A stretch of DNA of 64,000 nt, taken from NCBI GenBank assembly GCA_949987705.1, contig OX465282.1, positions 63,547,922-63,611,921 on the forward strand, in the 5' to 3' direction. Position numbers and translations under genes: made by a program. Shown here one piece after another: positions 46,815-57,703 of the stretch; position 1 is the first letter of the stretch, and every line of letters begins with the position of its first letter. The notes beneath the pieces were generated by a model, which did no database searches, was not told where the DNA came from, and was given only the letters and a program-made list of their open reading frames with translations. The DNA is from Thereva unica (lineage: Eukaryota > Arthropoda > Insecta > Diptera > Therevidae).

Positions 46815-47091
46815 TAACCGACTTCAGAAAAAGAGGAGGTTACTCAATTCGACGTGTAGGTATTTTGTGGTCCTGTTAACGCATAACTTTGTAACCCAAT
46901 AACTTTTTTGCTTTTTTTTTGGTTCATTTGAAGGGGGAGCTTCCCACGGTGGTCCCGTTAAATTTTTTCTAAATTCTGATAACGGAGTTCGAAGTTAGGC
47001 AGAAAAAACTGTTAAATTCAACCTGTTAAAGTTCAACCTAAACATTTCATGGGCACCGAACAAATTACTTTATTGTTGTAAACCTGTCAGC

Positions 47092-47749
47092 AGGCCGATG
47101 GCGGAGTGGGTAGAGCGTCGGATTGTTAGTTTTGCTAACACGAGCCCGTGGAAGCTCGTCGCCTGGACGGAGTACATCCGAGGCAGGTCCTCCGCTGTAC
47201 CCCGTCCGGATAGTTTTGTGTTTAGGTTAATTAGCTTGTAAGTAAGTGGTGCGAGCTTTCACGAACTTGAGCTCTAGCATCACTCGAGTCTGTGGAAGCC
47301 CGTCGCCTGGACGGGGGTCACCTGAGACGATTTTATCGTCTCCGCTGCCCCCCGCCCAGATAGTGCTAGATCTAAGTCATAGAATTAAGTAGTTGTAAGG
47401 TTTTATATAAAATAAATATAGTGTCTAAGTTTTTTTTCCAATTTGTCTTAGAATTAAGTTGATATTGATAATGTTTTCCTTTTAGAGATAAAATATAATT
47501 ATAAAATAGATAAGTTTTAGCCGAAAGGCATAAGCTAATTTAAGACATAGATTAATTTAGAGTGCCTGCTGAGGGCCAGTAAGTTAGATAGATTAGAATA
47601 GGCTAGATTAATTAACTTAAGCATTAGTTAAATTTATATTAGATAGATGTTAAGGTAAATAAAATGCTTATTTAAAAAAAAAAAAAAAGAGCGTCGGATC
47701 TTCGATTCAGCGTTTCAGGTTCGATTCCGGTCGGGGCAGCCGGTTTTTT
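47092..47749 (+). pseudogene. tRNA-like unit split by a retroposon
   Basis: A box TGGCGGAGTGG at 47099-47109, B box GGTTCGATTCC at 47718-47728. Removing 47124-47699 puts them 43 bp apart, the tRNA spacing. Acceptor halves pair only partly, and a T7 Pol III terminator follows at about 47743. Either a tRNA pseudogene or a SINE head. Confidence 0.6.
47124..47688 (+). mobile_element. 565 bp poly(A) retroposon with duplicated structured 5' region
   Basis: Flanked by 11 bp TSD GAGCGTCGGAT (47113-47123, 47689-47699) and ending in A15, as for LINE-mediated insertion. The 5' end is the hairpin TGTTAG-TTTTG-CTAACA. Two related units (47139-47211 and 47281-47362) share GTGGAAGC.CGTCGCCTGGA and each can form a long stem. 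No open frame, A box or B box recognised. Confidence 0.8.
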
Positions 47750-47812
47750 TCTTTTTCTCTTTTTATTTTTTCTGAAATGATTTATTAACATATTGGTCAG
47801 CGGCCGATAGTA

Positions 47813-47906
47813 CTTGACATAGCGCAAAGGGCTAGAGTCGAGTATTCTTGTCTGTGGGATCTGTGGGGTGCGAGTTCGATCCTTGGGCTCGCGGTGCTAT
47901 TTTTTT
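47813..47906 (+). pseudogene. second tRNA-like unit
   Basis: A box TAGCGCAAAGG at 47820-47830, B box GAGTTCGATCC at 47872-47882, T-run terminator at 47899-47906. Both tRNA-like units are preceded by a GTCAGC.GGCCGAT block. Cloverleaf pairing is poor. Confidence 0.5.
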
Positions 47907-48214
47907 CTATATATCGACAAAATAATTATTTTTTAATTTCCTTCGGGGAATTTTGTTCCATATTAAACAAGTTTTCGACGTGATTGCGTCTGTAAATTTG
48001 CTTCCAGAACAAAAGCCGATAAGAACGAAATTATGGCGAAATTTGCAGCTCAAAAAACTATTGTTTATATCGAATAAATAAATGTACCATGACGTGGATG
48101 AAGAATCAAAGAAGTTTATTGTTTACATTTAATTTCCCCGATATCAATGGCAACTTAACTTTTTATATGCCTTATATTATCTTGATCTGTATGTGTGTAT
48201 AGTGTAAACAAATC

Positions 48215-48459
48215 TTGCAACTTGATTTTGACCCAGTTCCATATAACCGATCAACTGCAAATTTTGCACATACGTATAGTTCGCATGACAATACAATCTG
48301 CAATCAAATTTTGCAATTGCGCTCCCCGACCCCAGACATGGGTATCAAATGAAAAGGTGTGACAAGTACAATACACTTCGCTATGTGGCGTCGTAAAAAC
48401 GTAGGCTCCTTGCAATGACAGGCAATATTAAAAAATGAATGGACTAAAAAGCACGAAAT
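48215..48459 (+). repeat. GATGGCGGCCG family, diverged copy
   Basis: Has the family blocks TGACCCAGTTCCATATAAC, AAATTTTGCACATACG and GACATGGGTATCAAATGA but has lost the GGCGGCCG core. Confidence 0.65.
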
Positions 48460-48821
48460 AAAAAAAAATTTTAAAAACCGACTTCAGAAAAAAACCCGCG
48501 ATGCACAAAAAAGGATGAAATAATTGTTCTTAACAACATCAATCCAATAAGAATGGATCTAGAAAGAAGAATCACTTTTGAAGACGGTGCTAACACATGT
48601 GGGTGATATATTAAGGGCATAAGCCTAACAAAGAAATGTAAACAATTGCCGAAGCAAGAGTTAGTGCAATCAAAGTCAACTACTACCTGGCACCGTCTTC
48701 AAAAGTGATTCTTCTTTCTAGATCCATTCTTATTGGATTGATGTTGTTAAGAACAATTATTTCATCCTTTTTTGTGCATCGCGGGTTTTTTTCTGAAGTC
48801 GGTTTTTAAAATTTTTTTTTT
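48460..48821. mobile_element. fold-back element with about 131 bp arms
   Basis: Arms 48460-48590 and 48690-48821 mirror each other (AAAACCGACTTCAGAAAAAA inward to GAAGACGGTGC), loop about 99 bp, TA flanks. Confidence 0.8.
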
Positions 48822-48930
48822 ATATAAACAAACAAATGAATTTAGGAGAAAATAAGTGATAAGATGTCTGTTATAATAAAAGGAAATAAATTTCATCACT
48901 GATTTTTATTTATTAGCAGTTTTTTCATTG
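48822..48930. repeat. right part of split GTAATGGACTGCT MITE
   Basis: GAATTTAGGAGAAAATAAG and TTATTAGCAGTTTTTTCATT match 39245-39320; the far right end is missing. Confidence 0.65.
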
Positions 48931-49108
48931 AATAAATGTATTTATTTCAAAACTGTGACGGTTATTTCCCCTGTTTAACGAACTTTTCAAAATAGCTCAA
49001 GAGTGAGACAGAAGAACGAAAAATATACCTGTTTGTTTTTTTCTTATGTTTATATTGCTGACATGCGCTGACTGATTTAAATGTTTAATGCAATGTCAAA
49101 CAGCAGCT

Positions 49109-49415
49109 CTAGTCGGGGAGGAAGGAACTGCTACAACCTACCCGCGATATTTTTAGTCCACCTACTCCCAACCATTACTATCGCGACATGGAGCAGCTTT
49201 GACATCGGGGCAAAAAGAAACAACTCGCTGGAGTGTTATGCCTCCTGAAACGAGTTGAATCTCATCAACCAACCGATTACATGCGCTTTTAGTGGAGCGG
49301 AGAAGGGCTAAGGAAGGCTATGGCAGAAGGAATCAGGTAGGTGGGAAAGTGTAAAAGGCGAAGGATCGTTGGGCTGATAGTCAGCACCTTACCCTTAGAC
49401 CACCGAGGCCCCCAG
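49109..49415 (-). mobile_element. tRNA-derived SINE, inverse copy
   Basis: Minus strand reads GGGGGCCTCGGTGGTCTAAG and GGTAAGGTGCTGA, then the shared body and AGGTTGTAGCAGTTCC; internal deletions remove the B box. Confidence 0.8.
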
Positions 49416-49429
49416 GGACCGAGACTTGT

Positions 49430-50345
49430 TTTGGAAAAGGTCTTGTCTATAGCTAAAGAGATAAACAGATTTAATGTTTAAAATAGGGCATAAATTATTG
49501 GATAGAGCTAGACTTATACCGGCACCAAAGTACGGATCTAACCTCAAGAAAGGGCTATGAAAGGTAAAACTATTAATTTAAAATACTTATTCTACGGGAA
49601 TGGGTCAAAATTCAGTTACAAGATTTGAACTAAACAAATATTGCAAGCTAATAAAAAGCTTATAAAAAGCATTTGATTATTATTTATTTTTTATTGTAGT
49701 CAAATATTATCGATAAAAGTATTCGAAAAAAAACATAGTCCAATCAATCTACACAAATCTATCTAATAATTGCCCACATGAAACAAAAAATATGGTCATA
49801 TAGGAAAGAAATTCTAAAATAGGTAGGGTTTTATTTTTTTTTTAATTTGGAATGGCGAACCTAAACTAAAAAATCCCGGAAAGTTTAAAAAACGCTTTTT
49901 AGCGAATAAAAGTGACCTCGGATCGCAAAAAAACAAATATTTGCACCAAATAACAAATATGTAAATGGCGTTAAACAAAAGTTATTAACAAATTTAAAAA
50001 ACCTGATTTTCGCCAGATATTCCCATTTTTCTCCATGTTTTGTGACCTAACCTATACCTAAATATACATCAATCAAAAGATAATTTGAATAGCTACAACT
50101 TTATAATTTGCAAACGTTATGGATTTAAGATCTGCACAGGATATTACAACCAGATTTGAAAAAATACGTCATAAGAAAATTTAATCACATGATTCATAAT
50201 TTAGTTGATAATATTAAAGACAATATGAACCCCTTTTCTACTTTATTAGTTTGTACAATGTCTTAACTGGTCAGGCGGTTAATGATGAAATAGCCAATTT
50301 TTAATTAACGTAGAAGAATTATGCAATAGTCAGAGGGAGCAATAC
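49430..50345. other. AT-rich spacer
   Basis: No coding frame or repeat recognised. Confidence 0.3.
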
Positions 50346-50517
50346 ATGAGAGCCTCACTAGTCTAGGGTTAAGGTGCCGAGCTACTATCCCAGATGTCCC
50401 GGGTTCGAATCCCGGTAGTGCCACGGTTCTTCGCCTTTTCCATTTACCGCTTGAGATAACTTTCCTTCTTTCTTCTTCCTTTACATTCCTGATTCCTCCT
50501 GGCATATAGTCCAGTCG
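50346..50517 (+). mobile_element. SINE 5' fragment
   Basis: A box TAGTCTAGGGT and intact B box GGTTCGAATCC, followed by CGGTTCTTCGCCTTTTCC and the CATTCCTGATTCCTCCTG block, then lost. Confidence 0.85.
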
Positions 50518-50743
50518 TGAGGGAAAAATGTTAATGAAACACTCCAACGAAATGTTAACTCTCCAATTTGTTTTGTAAATAATAGTTTTTAGTGAGTAGA
50601 ATATGTTAAAAAAAAGTTTCGGAAATTGGTTGTACGCTACCCCCAAAAACAACCCCCTAAAAACAGGAAAATCAGTTTTTTACTAATATCTCTTAAACAG
50701 TAAGTCTTATCATAAAACAGTGTTTACGAAGTTTGTAGATTAA

Positions 50744-51662
50744 GCGATTATCTACAAAAAATGATATTATACATTTTTTCGTACGAAGTGCCGTTCATGA
50801 GATATCGCCATTTTAAAGATTTAAAATATTCACATCCCCTAATTCGCAACTTGTATAGGTCATCAGACGTTCCATAAATTCTCTGTTGGACTACTTGGCT
50901 AATATTTTCAGGGGTGATTCCTGGATGTATTTGGAATAAAATTTTGTTCTAGAGAGGGGGCTATCCCCACTATCCCCTAAGATACAGGGTGTTTACGAAA
51001 GAAGAAAATGTTTTTTTTTAAATTTACTCAAATTTGTATAACTTCTATACTAATTATCGTATAGCAACCTAATTAGGCTCATCTTTTAGCTAAATGTGTG
51101 CTCTTTTAACATTAAATATCTTTATGACAATGCACTAAACGCAGGTTTACAAGCAGGCGGATAAGGTACTATCCACTACGTTTAAAGTGTGAGCAAATTC
51201 CCAATATTCTTCGTTTTCACATTTTGCTCATACTTTGAACCAACATATCTTCTAAACGGAGTCACTCAAGTTTTTGTTCTTTATATCAAATAAAAGAGCA
51301 CACATTTAGCTAAAAGATGAGCCTATTTAGCCTGATTAGGTTGCTGTACGATAATTAGTATAGAAGTTATATAAATTTGAGTAAATTTAAAAAAAAAACA
51401 TTTTCTTCTTTCGTAAACACCCTGTATCTTAGGGGATAGTGGGGATAGCCCCCTCTCTAGAACAAAATTTTATTCCAAATACATCCAGGAATCACCCCTG
51501 AAAATATTAGCCAAGTAGTCCAACAGAGAATTTATGGAACGTCTGATGACCTATACAAGTTGCGAATTAGGGGATGTGAATATTTTAAATCTTTAAAATG
51601 GCGATATCTCATGAACGGCACTTCGTACGAAAAAATGTATAATATCTTTTTTTGTAGATAAT
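50744..51662. mobile_element. 0.9 kb fold-back element with about 370 bp arms
   Basis: Arms about 50744-51112 and 51293-51662 are close complements, from GATTATCTACAAAAAATG outward to GTGTGCTCTTTTA at the 180 bp loop. Internal landmarks ACAGGGTGTTTACGAAAG are mirrored. No TSD could be settled. Confidence 0.85.
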
Positions 51663-51717
51663 CTCCTTAATGCAACCTCTGGGAGTAAAAACTTATGGCC
51701 CTTGGTGCTTACCAAGG

Positions 51718-51803
51718 CAGGAAGGGATTGAAGTTGTAGTGAATTTCTTCTTGATGGAGCTTTCCATCAAGAAGAGTTTCACTACAACTTCAATCCCTTC
51801 CTT
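51718..51803. repeat. 86 bp near-perfect hairpin at a LINE 5' break
   Basis: GGAAGGGATTGAAGTTGTAG... pairs with ...CTACAACTTCAATCCCTTCC around a 10 bp loop. The right arm belongs to the LINE frame, so the left arm is an inverted copy of it. Confidence 0.8.
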
Positions 51804-53533
51804 TATTCACGAGGAGAAGGTGATAACAGATAGCAAATCAAAGGCCGATTTATTAGCATCTCTGTTCTCTTCAAATTCTTCTTTACCCGAAACTGATATG
51901 TTATCCCCTGTTTCCCGAGTTCAACGCCCATTCAATGGACAGGGTATTTTCTTCAGGACTTGCGAGGTGTACCGGTGCCTCAAGGATCTCAATGCAACAA
52001 ATCCACTGGATCCGATAATATACCTCCCTCGTCCCCCATGCGCCTCACCTTTGGCTAAACCACTACGCAAAATTTGCCCTATCATACTTCTCCGGAGTTT
52101 TGCCAGGCTCTTGGAAACTTGCCCATGTTTAGCCCATACCGAAAAAATGTGTCTCCAGCAATCCCTTCAACTACCGCCCAATTACTACGGCTTCTTACAA
52201 AAAAAAAATACATTAAAAGATCGCTATAGTTCGCCTTACAGAACATCTCAGCCGAAACCTGCATGGATCTGGTGAGTCTAGTCTGGTTGCTCTGGATATA
52301 TCCAAGGCTTTCGATAGAGTTGGCGCTCAGCACTGTTAGCTAAACTCAAAGCCATTGGAGTCAACTAACTTCTACAGAAGTTGATCGAGAGTTTCCTTTC
52401 CGGCCGTTCAATCATGGTAGCATTGGTAAGGTATTATCTCTTCCCATCTTTGCGGGAGTCATACAGGGGTCAATTTTATTACCTGCCCTATTTATTATTT
52501 TTATAAATGACCTACTTTCAATCCCCTCCAACCCACTTCTCAGCTTCGCTGAAGACGGTACCCTACGTTACTCCTATGGCTTCGATACAAGACAGACACG
52601 TGCCAGACCCTGTGTTGATGACCGTGGACTAATGTCTAATTCTATTAATAACGTCATTAAACTCATTCTAGAGTGGGGAATTCAACCCCACGAAAACCAA
52701 GTACTGTGTCATTTCATAAAAACAGTTCAACACCTCTCCATCCGTGATCGCGGGTGAAGTTGAACTAATGTCCAACCCCTCCCTACACATCTTAGGCGTG
52801 ACATTAGGTAAAGATTTGCGATGGAACGACCACATATTTCAAATCGCCAAATAACAATCCCAGTGCTTGGGATTTCTTAGGAGGTGAAAGTTCCTCTTCC
52901 AGGCATCAGCCTGTGCTGTTATCAGTGGCGTAGATAGGGGGGGGGGATCAAGGGGATCAATCCCCCCCCATGGACTTACGAAAATAAAGGTCTTCGTATC
53001 TAAGTATTTAAGTATATGTACATGAAACTTTTAAAGCACCAGCACCTCTTTTGATTCTATGTATGTATGTGTAAAAATCATCTAGATCCGTTTTTGTGAC
53101 GGCTGTGCATTTGAGTATTGCTAATTTCCGCTCACTATAATTGTGGACACATTAAGCACATGTAAAGTAAATACAATGAGCCAACAGTGACACCTCGGTT
53201 CCTAAATACTCAAAATATTAACATTATAGTTAATCAAGAAATAGAATCGTGTTCCTAACTTTGGGTGAAATAACTATTAGGTTTGAGCATATTATGTAGA
53301 AAAGTATCAACATATGAACTTCCTAAAAAATGGTGTAGGAATGATGACCACGCGCTCCCTCGGCACAATTTATTTTTTGTCACCGTCAAAGAAGGAGCAG
53401 GGGGCGACCTACAAAGCGCTACCACCCAAGCAAGTTTAAAATGTATTAATCCAACGAACAATATGTACTAAATCCATTAAAACAGTAGTAGATACTAAAA
53501 ATATAAAGTATCCCTTGATATGATACTTTTTAA

Positions 53534-54610
53534 CTTCCCAGTATAGGAAGTTATTGTAATCGGTCCGAAAATCGAAATCGAAAATTTCAACGTATTTTCA
53601 TCTTTCAAGGACCCAGGAGCATTTTAAGCAAAAAATTGGGAGGAAGTATGTGTGTGTATGTGCGTACGGATTCGGTCATTTTTTCCTGCACGATATCGCG
53701 CGAACCAAAAAAGATATCGACTTCGTTGAGGTGTTGTTCGAAGCGTATTAACCGAAATCTGATCTGAAAAGATTTTCATAAAATTCAGTCGAACCGTTTT
53801 TGTTTTTATTTAAACGACGTTTATGATTTTTGTACCTGCACGATACCGCACGAACTAAAAAACTATATCGACTTCATTGAGGTGCCGAAAAAATAATATT
53901 AATGAAGAAATGCTCTAAAAAAATTTCATAATATTCGGTCGGGCCTTTTTTGTTTAAATAGAAAAACTTCGGCTAATTGTCAGAAAGACAAGTTTTGCTA
54001 ATACATATCTAATAAACTCGATGGAATGAGACCCGTTATAAACGAAGTGATCTTTTTTGGGTTCTGCACAGAGATAGCCTTCGAACAAAACATCACTTGT
54101 CAAAATCCGACAACCTTTCAAAATCGTGCAAAAATTTCGTTACCCTTTACAAACAGCACGAATTTTCAAACCTTGGATTAGCACTTTTTGACGGGGAATT
54201 GTTTTCTACGCGTTTCAGGAAATTGCGGTTCATCCCGGGATTTCCAGTAGTTACCGTAAAATTTGTTCTTTTTGGTTAAGTCTGACAAGTGCTTAACAGT
54301 TACAGTTTTGCTAATATCTTCGGAAAGCTTTGGAATTTCAAAATGAGCGCTTCAGCACGCTCAATACGAATTTGAACACCCGCTTTAGTGCAGCGAACGA
54401 AATACGGAGGAAATGTTTGTTTGCTAACTTTCAGGAAAAACAAATTCTCTAGAAAAATCTTGTTTATTTACTACTATTATAGTTATATGAACTAGCTTCT
54501 CTCGGGATTGCTGTGTCATCAGTTCTGATACTAGCCAATTTTCCACTAGTGCTAGACGTATAACTATTTTGTAAGAAGTCAGTTTATTCCATCTTCGTCA
54601 TACTGGGAAG
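53534..54610. mobile_element. TTAA-flanked element, CTTCCCAGTAT termini
   Basis: Ends CTTCCCAGTATAGGAAG and CATACTGGGAAG, with TTAA on both sides (53530-53533, 54611-54614). 1077 bp, no transposase. A worn inverse copy runs from about 58400 to 59335. Confidence 0.82.
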
Positions 54611-54789
54611 TTAATCGTGGGGACCGAAGGGGTCGAACCCACATCCCAACTAGTTCATCGAATTAAATCGAATAAGAAATGTACTTAAATCAAATAGTAC
54701 CGAGTACAAACTTGCAGCTTAAAAATCGTAGCAGAAATAGTACAATTGTAGTAGGGTTGCAACGCTGCACAATCGGTGGAGCAAATCAT

Positions 54790-54978
54790 AGGGTGGTTCC
54801 ACACGAGCGTACACCCGACACGACAAGAGTCGGCTGCAAATATGGTTTATGGCAAATAAAGTAAGAGTGGGCGATGGAAATTGTGTCCATTCCATCGTCC
54901 TCTCTCACGCTCCGCTCCATAAACCATCTTTGCAGCCGATACTTGTCGTGCCGTATGTGCGCTGGTTTGGAATGCCTG
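54790..54978. mobile_element. palindromic MITE-like repeat
   Basis: Arms with GACACGACAAGAGTCGGCTG and CAGCCGATACTTGTCGTGCC, then ATGGTTTATGG / CCATAAACCAT, around a 50 bp centre. Exact ends and TSD unclear. Confidence 0.65.
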
Positions 54979-55375
54979 AATCAGGCAAAGTGAGCACAGC
55001 GAAGGAGTGTGTCCGTCTACGATTTGCCAATATTGACTTTAGTACGTGCGCTGGCTACGAACATAATACACGGAACACTCATTGTCTCTGGCGAATCAAC
55101 AATTTAAGAGCGTTTACCAAGTTGATTATTATCTCGGTATGAAGAAATTTTTAGTGCCAAAAAAACCATTCGGCAAGCTTTTGGACGGTGAAACCCAAAG
55201 AAATGCAGATACTAAGTTATATCCCCCCCCCCATGGCTGAAAGCTATCTACGCCACTGGCTGTTATTTATAAATCCTACATTCGGCCTCTTCTCGAATAC
55301 AACTCCTTCGTATGGCGGGGGACTTCGATAACCACCTTGGCTAGATAAGGTTCGGAAAATGGACCTTAAATTAAT

Positions 55376-56010
55376 TGATGACTACACACAGACAATTTCG
55401 GAAGCAACAATGGCATGCTGAATTAAACTTTCAGGTTCGAGCATTGGCTTTTGGCATCATTTGGTTCGTAATTTTGCCTAAATTACGAGATTTGAGTTTA
55501 TTTTAAATCATCAAAATGTATTGGAAATCACATGATTTTGAACATGATGAGCGAAAATAGCTGAAATCACGTAATTCAGTACGAACATGGTATGGTTTGG
55601 CATTCTGGAAGCAAGAGCTTTCTATTTCTCATAAAAGAGCATGGTACGCATACGCAGAGACACAGTAAAGAAATTGACACGATAAATCCAAATTTTTTAG
55701 ATTAAATAAATCGAATTGAGTTCATTACTTGAAATTTACTTGAAACTAAAGCTCCTTTTCGCTTCACATACTTGACTTAAAAAAGTATACATTCACTATA
55801 TATCGTTCTTCTTGTTCCAAGAAAAAAGCACACATGCAAAATTTAAAGTATTCAAGTAGCGTTTACATGAGATTTTTCAAGTCAGTCAAACAAATTTTTT
55901 TGATTTACTTGACTCAAGTATACTTGAAGTCAGAATGAGCTTACAGGCATATTTTCTTACTTGAAAACTACTTCAAGTACACTTCAAGTAAGCATGTGAA
56001 CGAAATATAC
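55376..56010. other. unassigned, partly related to 25903-26728
   Basis: 55735-56010 has the same TACTTGAAGT / ACTTCAAGTA word composition and GCATGTGAACG ending as the 25.9 kb element. The rest is not recognised. Confidence 0.4.
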
Positions 56011-56033
56011 GTGTGCAATCCTCTAAGGGATCA

Positions 56034-56200
56034 TTGGTAGTCTAGGGGTAAGGCACCTGACTACCATCCCAGAGGTCCCGGGTTCGAATCTCGGCAGCGC
56101 CACGGTCCTTCGTCTTTCTCACTTTCCCACCTACATAAGTTTCCTTCTTTCTTCTTCCCTTTTTACATTCCTGATTCCTCCTGTCATAGCCTAGTCCTTC
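56034..56200 (+). mobile_element. SINE 5' fragment
   Basis: A box TAGTCTAGGGG at 56039-56049, B box GGTTCGAATCT, CACGGTCCTTCG, pyrimidine body and CCTGATTCCTCC; the 3' half is absent. Confidence 0.85.
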
Positions 56201-56224
56201 CCCCAATGTGTTTATGTATATTAA

Positions 56225-57062
56225 TTTGTTCACAAATTTTACTTTTTACTTTTTAGTATATTATATGTATGTCTTCCGCCACTTTGACGCTACATTACTA
56301 ATTGTATTCTACTTTGCATGCCCTTTCATTTGATACCATGTCGGTCAAAATCAAGTTAATGGTTTTTTGTTAACACTTGATTTTTACTCCCCATCTATTT
56401 TTCATACTGTGATTCTTAAGGAGTAATTTAGTCTATTACATGCCTTTTTCTGTTGGCCGCCATTTTGAATTGCGGATGACGCTACACCGCCGCTAATTCT
56501 ATTCTACCTGGCATGCTCTTTTAATCGATACTCATGTCTCGGTGGTCGGGGAACACAAATGCAAACATCGGCCGCCATCTTGGAACCGCCATCTATATTA
56601 TTTTACAAAATGATCACATTGCTTTGTCAAGCAAACTACGCATATGTGCAACATTTAAAGTTGATCAGTTATAAATTTTCTACTTTTTAGTCTTCTTTGT
56701 TGGCTGCCATTTTCAATTTGGATAGACACTACTTCAATTTTATCTGTCATGCCCTTTGATTTGATACCCATGTTGAGGGTGTGGGAACACAAATACAAAA
56801 ATCGGCCGCCATCTTTGAACCGCCATCTTGATTTTTTTTACAAAATGGCCAGATTTTTTGAACCATATGTGAACATTATGTGCAAAATTTGAAGTTGATC
56901 GGTTGTATGGAAGTGGGTCAAAATCAAGTTAAAGATTCTTGTTTTTGTTAAAGCTTTTTGTTAACAGTTTTTCTGTTAACGCTTTTTTTTGTTAACGCTT
57001 GATTTTTACTCCCCATATACTTTTCATACTGTACTCTATATATGAAACGATTCTTAAGGAGT
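56225..57062 (-). repeat. GATGGCGGCCG repeat family, inverse array
   Basis: Three diverged units in inverse orientation (CGGCCGCCATCTTGGAACCG, TTGATTTTGACC complement) ending in AAACGATTCTTAAGGAGTAA at 57043-57062, the same boundary as at 24145. Confidence 0.8.
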
Positions 57063-57063
57063 A

Positions 57064-57122
57064 AAAAATAGATTGTCGACAGTACAAAGGGTAGGGATAG
57101 GCCTCTAGTCGATCACATAAAA
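57064..57122 (+). mobile_element. SINE 3' end fragment
   Basis: AAAATAGATTGTCGACAGTA, then GCCTCTAGTC, CACATAAAAAAA; the tail of the 13001 SINE family. Confidence 0.75.
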
Positions 57123-57529
57123 AAACCCAAGTTAAGTAATGATGATGATGCAATGAAATATGAAAAGTAGAATTGTTTCTACTATCGGCGAACTAGCAAT
57201 CGCAATCTGACTGAGTGATATGATTATTTTTATCATAATGCTGTTATCTTGGTCTATACAGTATATAAGAAAAAACTTTCTATTCATCTAGATATTGATT
57301 GTAAATTTGTTTAGGTAGCACTATCACATATGTATTTTATTGGGATAAATTTATGGTAAAAGTTTTATATTCTTAGAGTGATTCCGCATTTATCTACTAG
57401 TTAATGTAAGGAAAAGTATAAAATAATATTAAAATAGAGTAGAATGTAAAGTTTTATAAAAATATTAAAAGTGCAGCGCGTAATTGAGCAAGTTAAAGTA
57501 ATAATTTATATTTAATTTTTAAAGAGCTA
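57123..57529. other. upstream region of PHGPx copy 2
   Basis: AT-rich; no TATA/initiator pair I would defend and no similarity seen to the region before copy 1. Confidence 0.3.
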
Positions 57530-57703
57530 ATGCTTACTAAGAGCATACCGAGGTTCCTACATCTAGCACCGTCATTCCTTCGGCAAAGATCATCAAAAAC
57601 TATACAAATAGCAGGACAATTTTCGTGCGTTGCAATACCTGTAGAAAGGCAGTCAGTACCAGTGCGTTGGCAATCTTCAAAGCCAGTTATCGAAAATAAA
57701 AAA
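57530..57703 (+). CDS. PHGPx: PHGPx copy 2 leader exon (mitochondrial targeting sequence)
   Basis: 58 codons from ATG 57530 to a GTGAGT donor at 57704. The peptide begins [20 protein letters not shown] and ends QSSKP.IENKK, sharing its tail with copy 1. It is Arg/Ser-rich with no early acidic residue. It splices to the TAG acceptor at 60521-60523, adding Ile-Ser-Asn before the internal Met. It has diverged far more than the enzyme domain. Confidence 0.72.

Larger units (their letters stand above)
46815..48821. mobile_element. 2 kb composite insert with AACCGACTTCAGAAAAA ends
   Basis: Left end TTAACCGACTTCAGAAAAAG, right end TTTCTGAAGTCGGTTTTTAA. It splits the MITE of 46751/48930, shown by the intact copy at 39.2 kb. 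Inside lie two tRNA-like units, a short poly(A) retroposon, a GATGGCGGCCG repeat copy and a fold-back at its right end. It may be two adjacent insertions. Confidence 0.6.
52923..55258. mobile_element. 2.3 kb hAT element inside the LINE
   Basis: Ends CAGTGGCGTAGATAG and CTATCTACGCCACTG, perfect 8 bp TSD GCTGTTAT (52915-52922, 55259-55266). Poly-G/poly-C runs lie near both ends. No transposase; same terminal family as 29646-31040. It contains the TTAA element and a small palindromic repeat. Confidence 0.93.
51766..55375 (+). pseudogene. LINE reverse transcriptase remnant, split by a hAT element
   Basis: Across frameshifts: VITDSKSKADLLASLFSSNS, LKDLNATK, SWKLAH, then VALDISKAFDRVW and LLAKLKAIGV (RT palm) up to 52914. 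After the hAT (52923-55258) the sequence resumes with YKSYIRPLLEYNSFVWRG, then LDKVRKMDLKLIDD, the motif pair that follows RT. Clearly dead; same broad clade as the 13.5-24 kb LINE. Confidence 0.85.
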
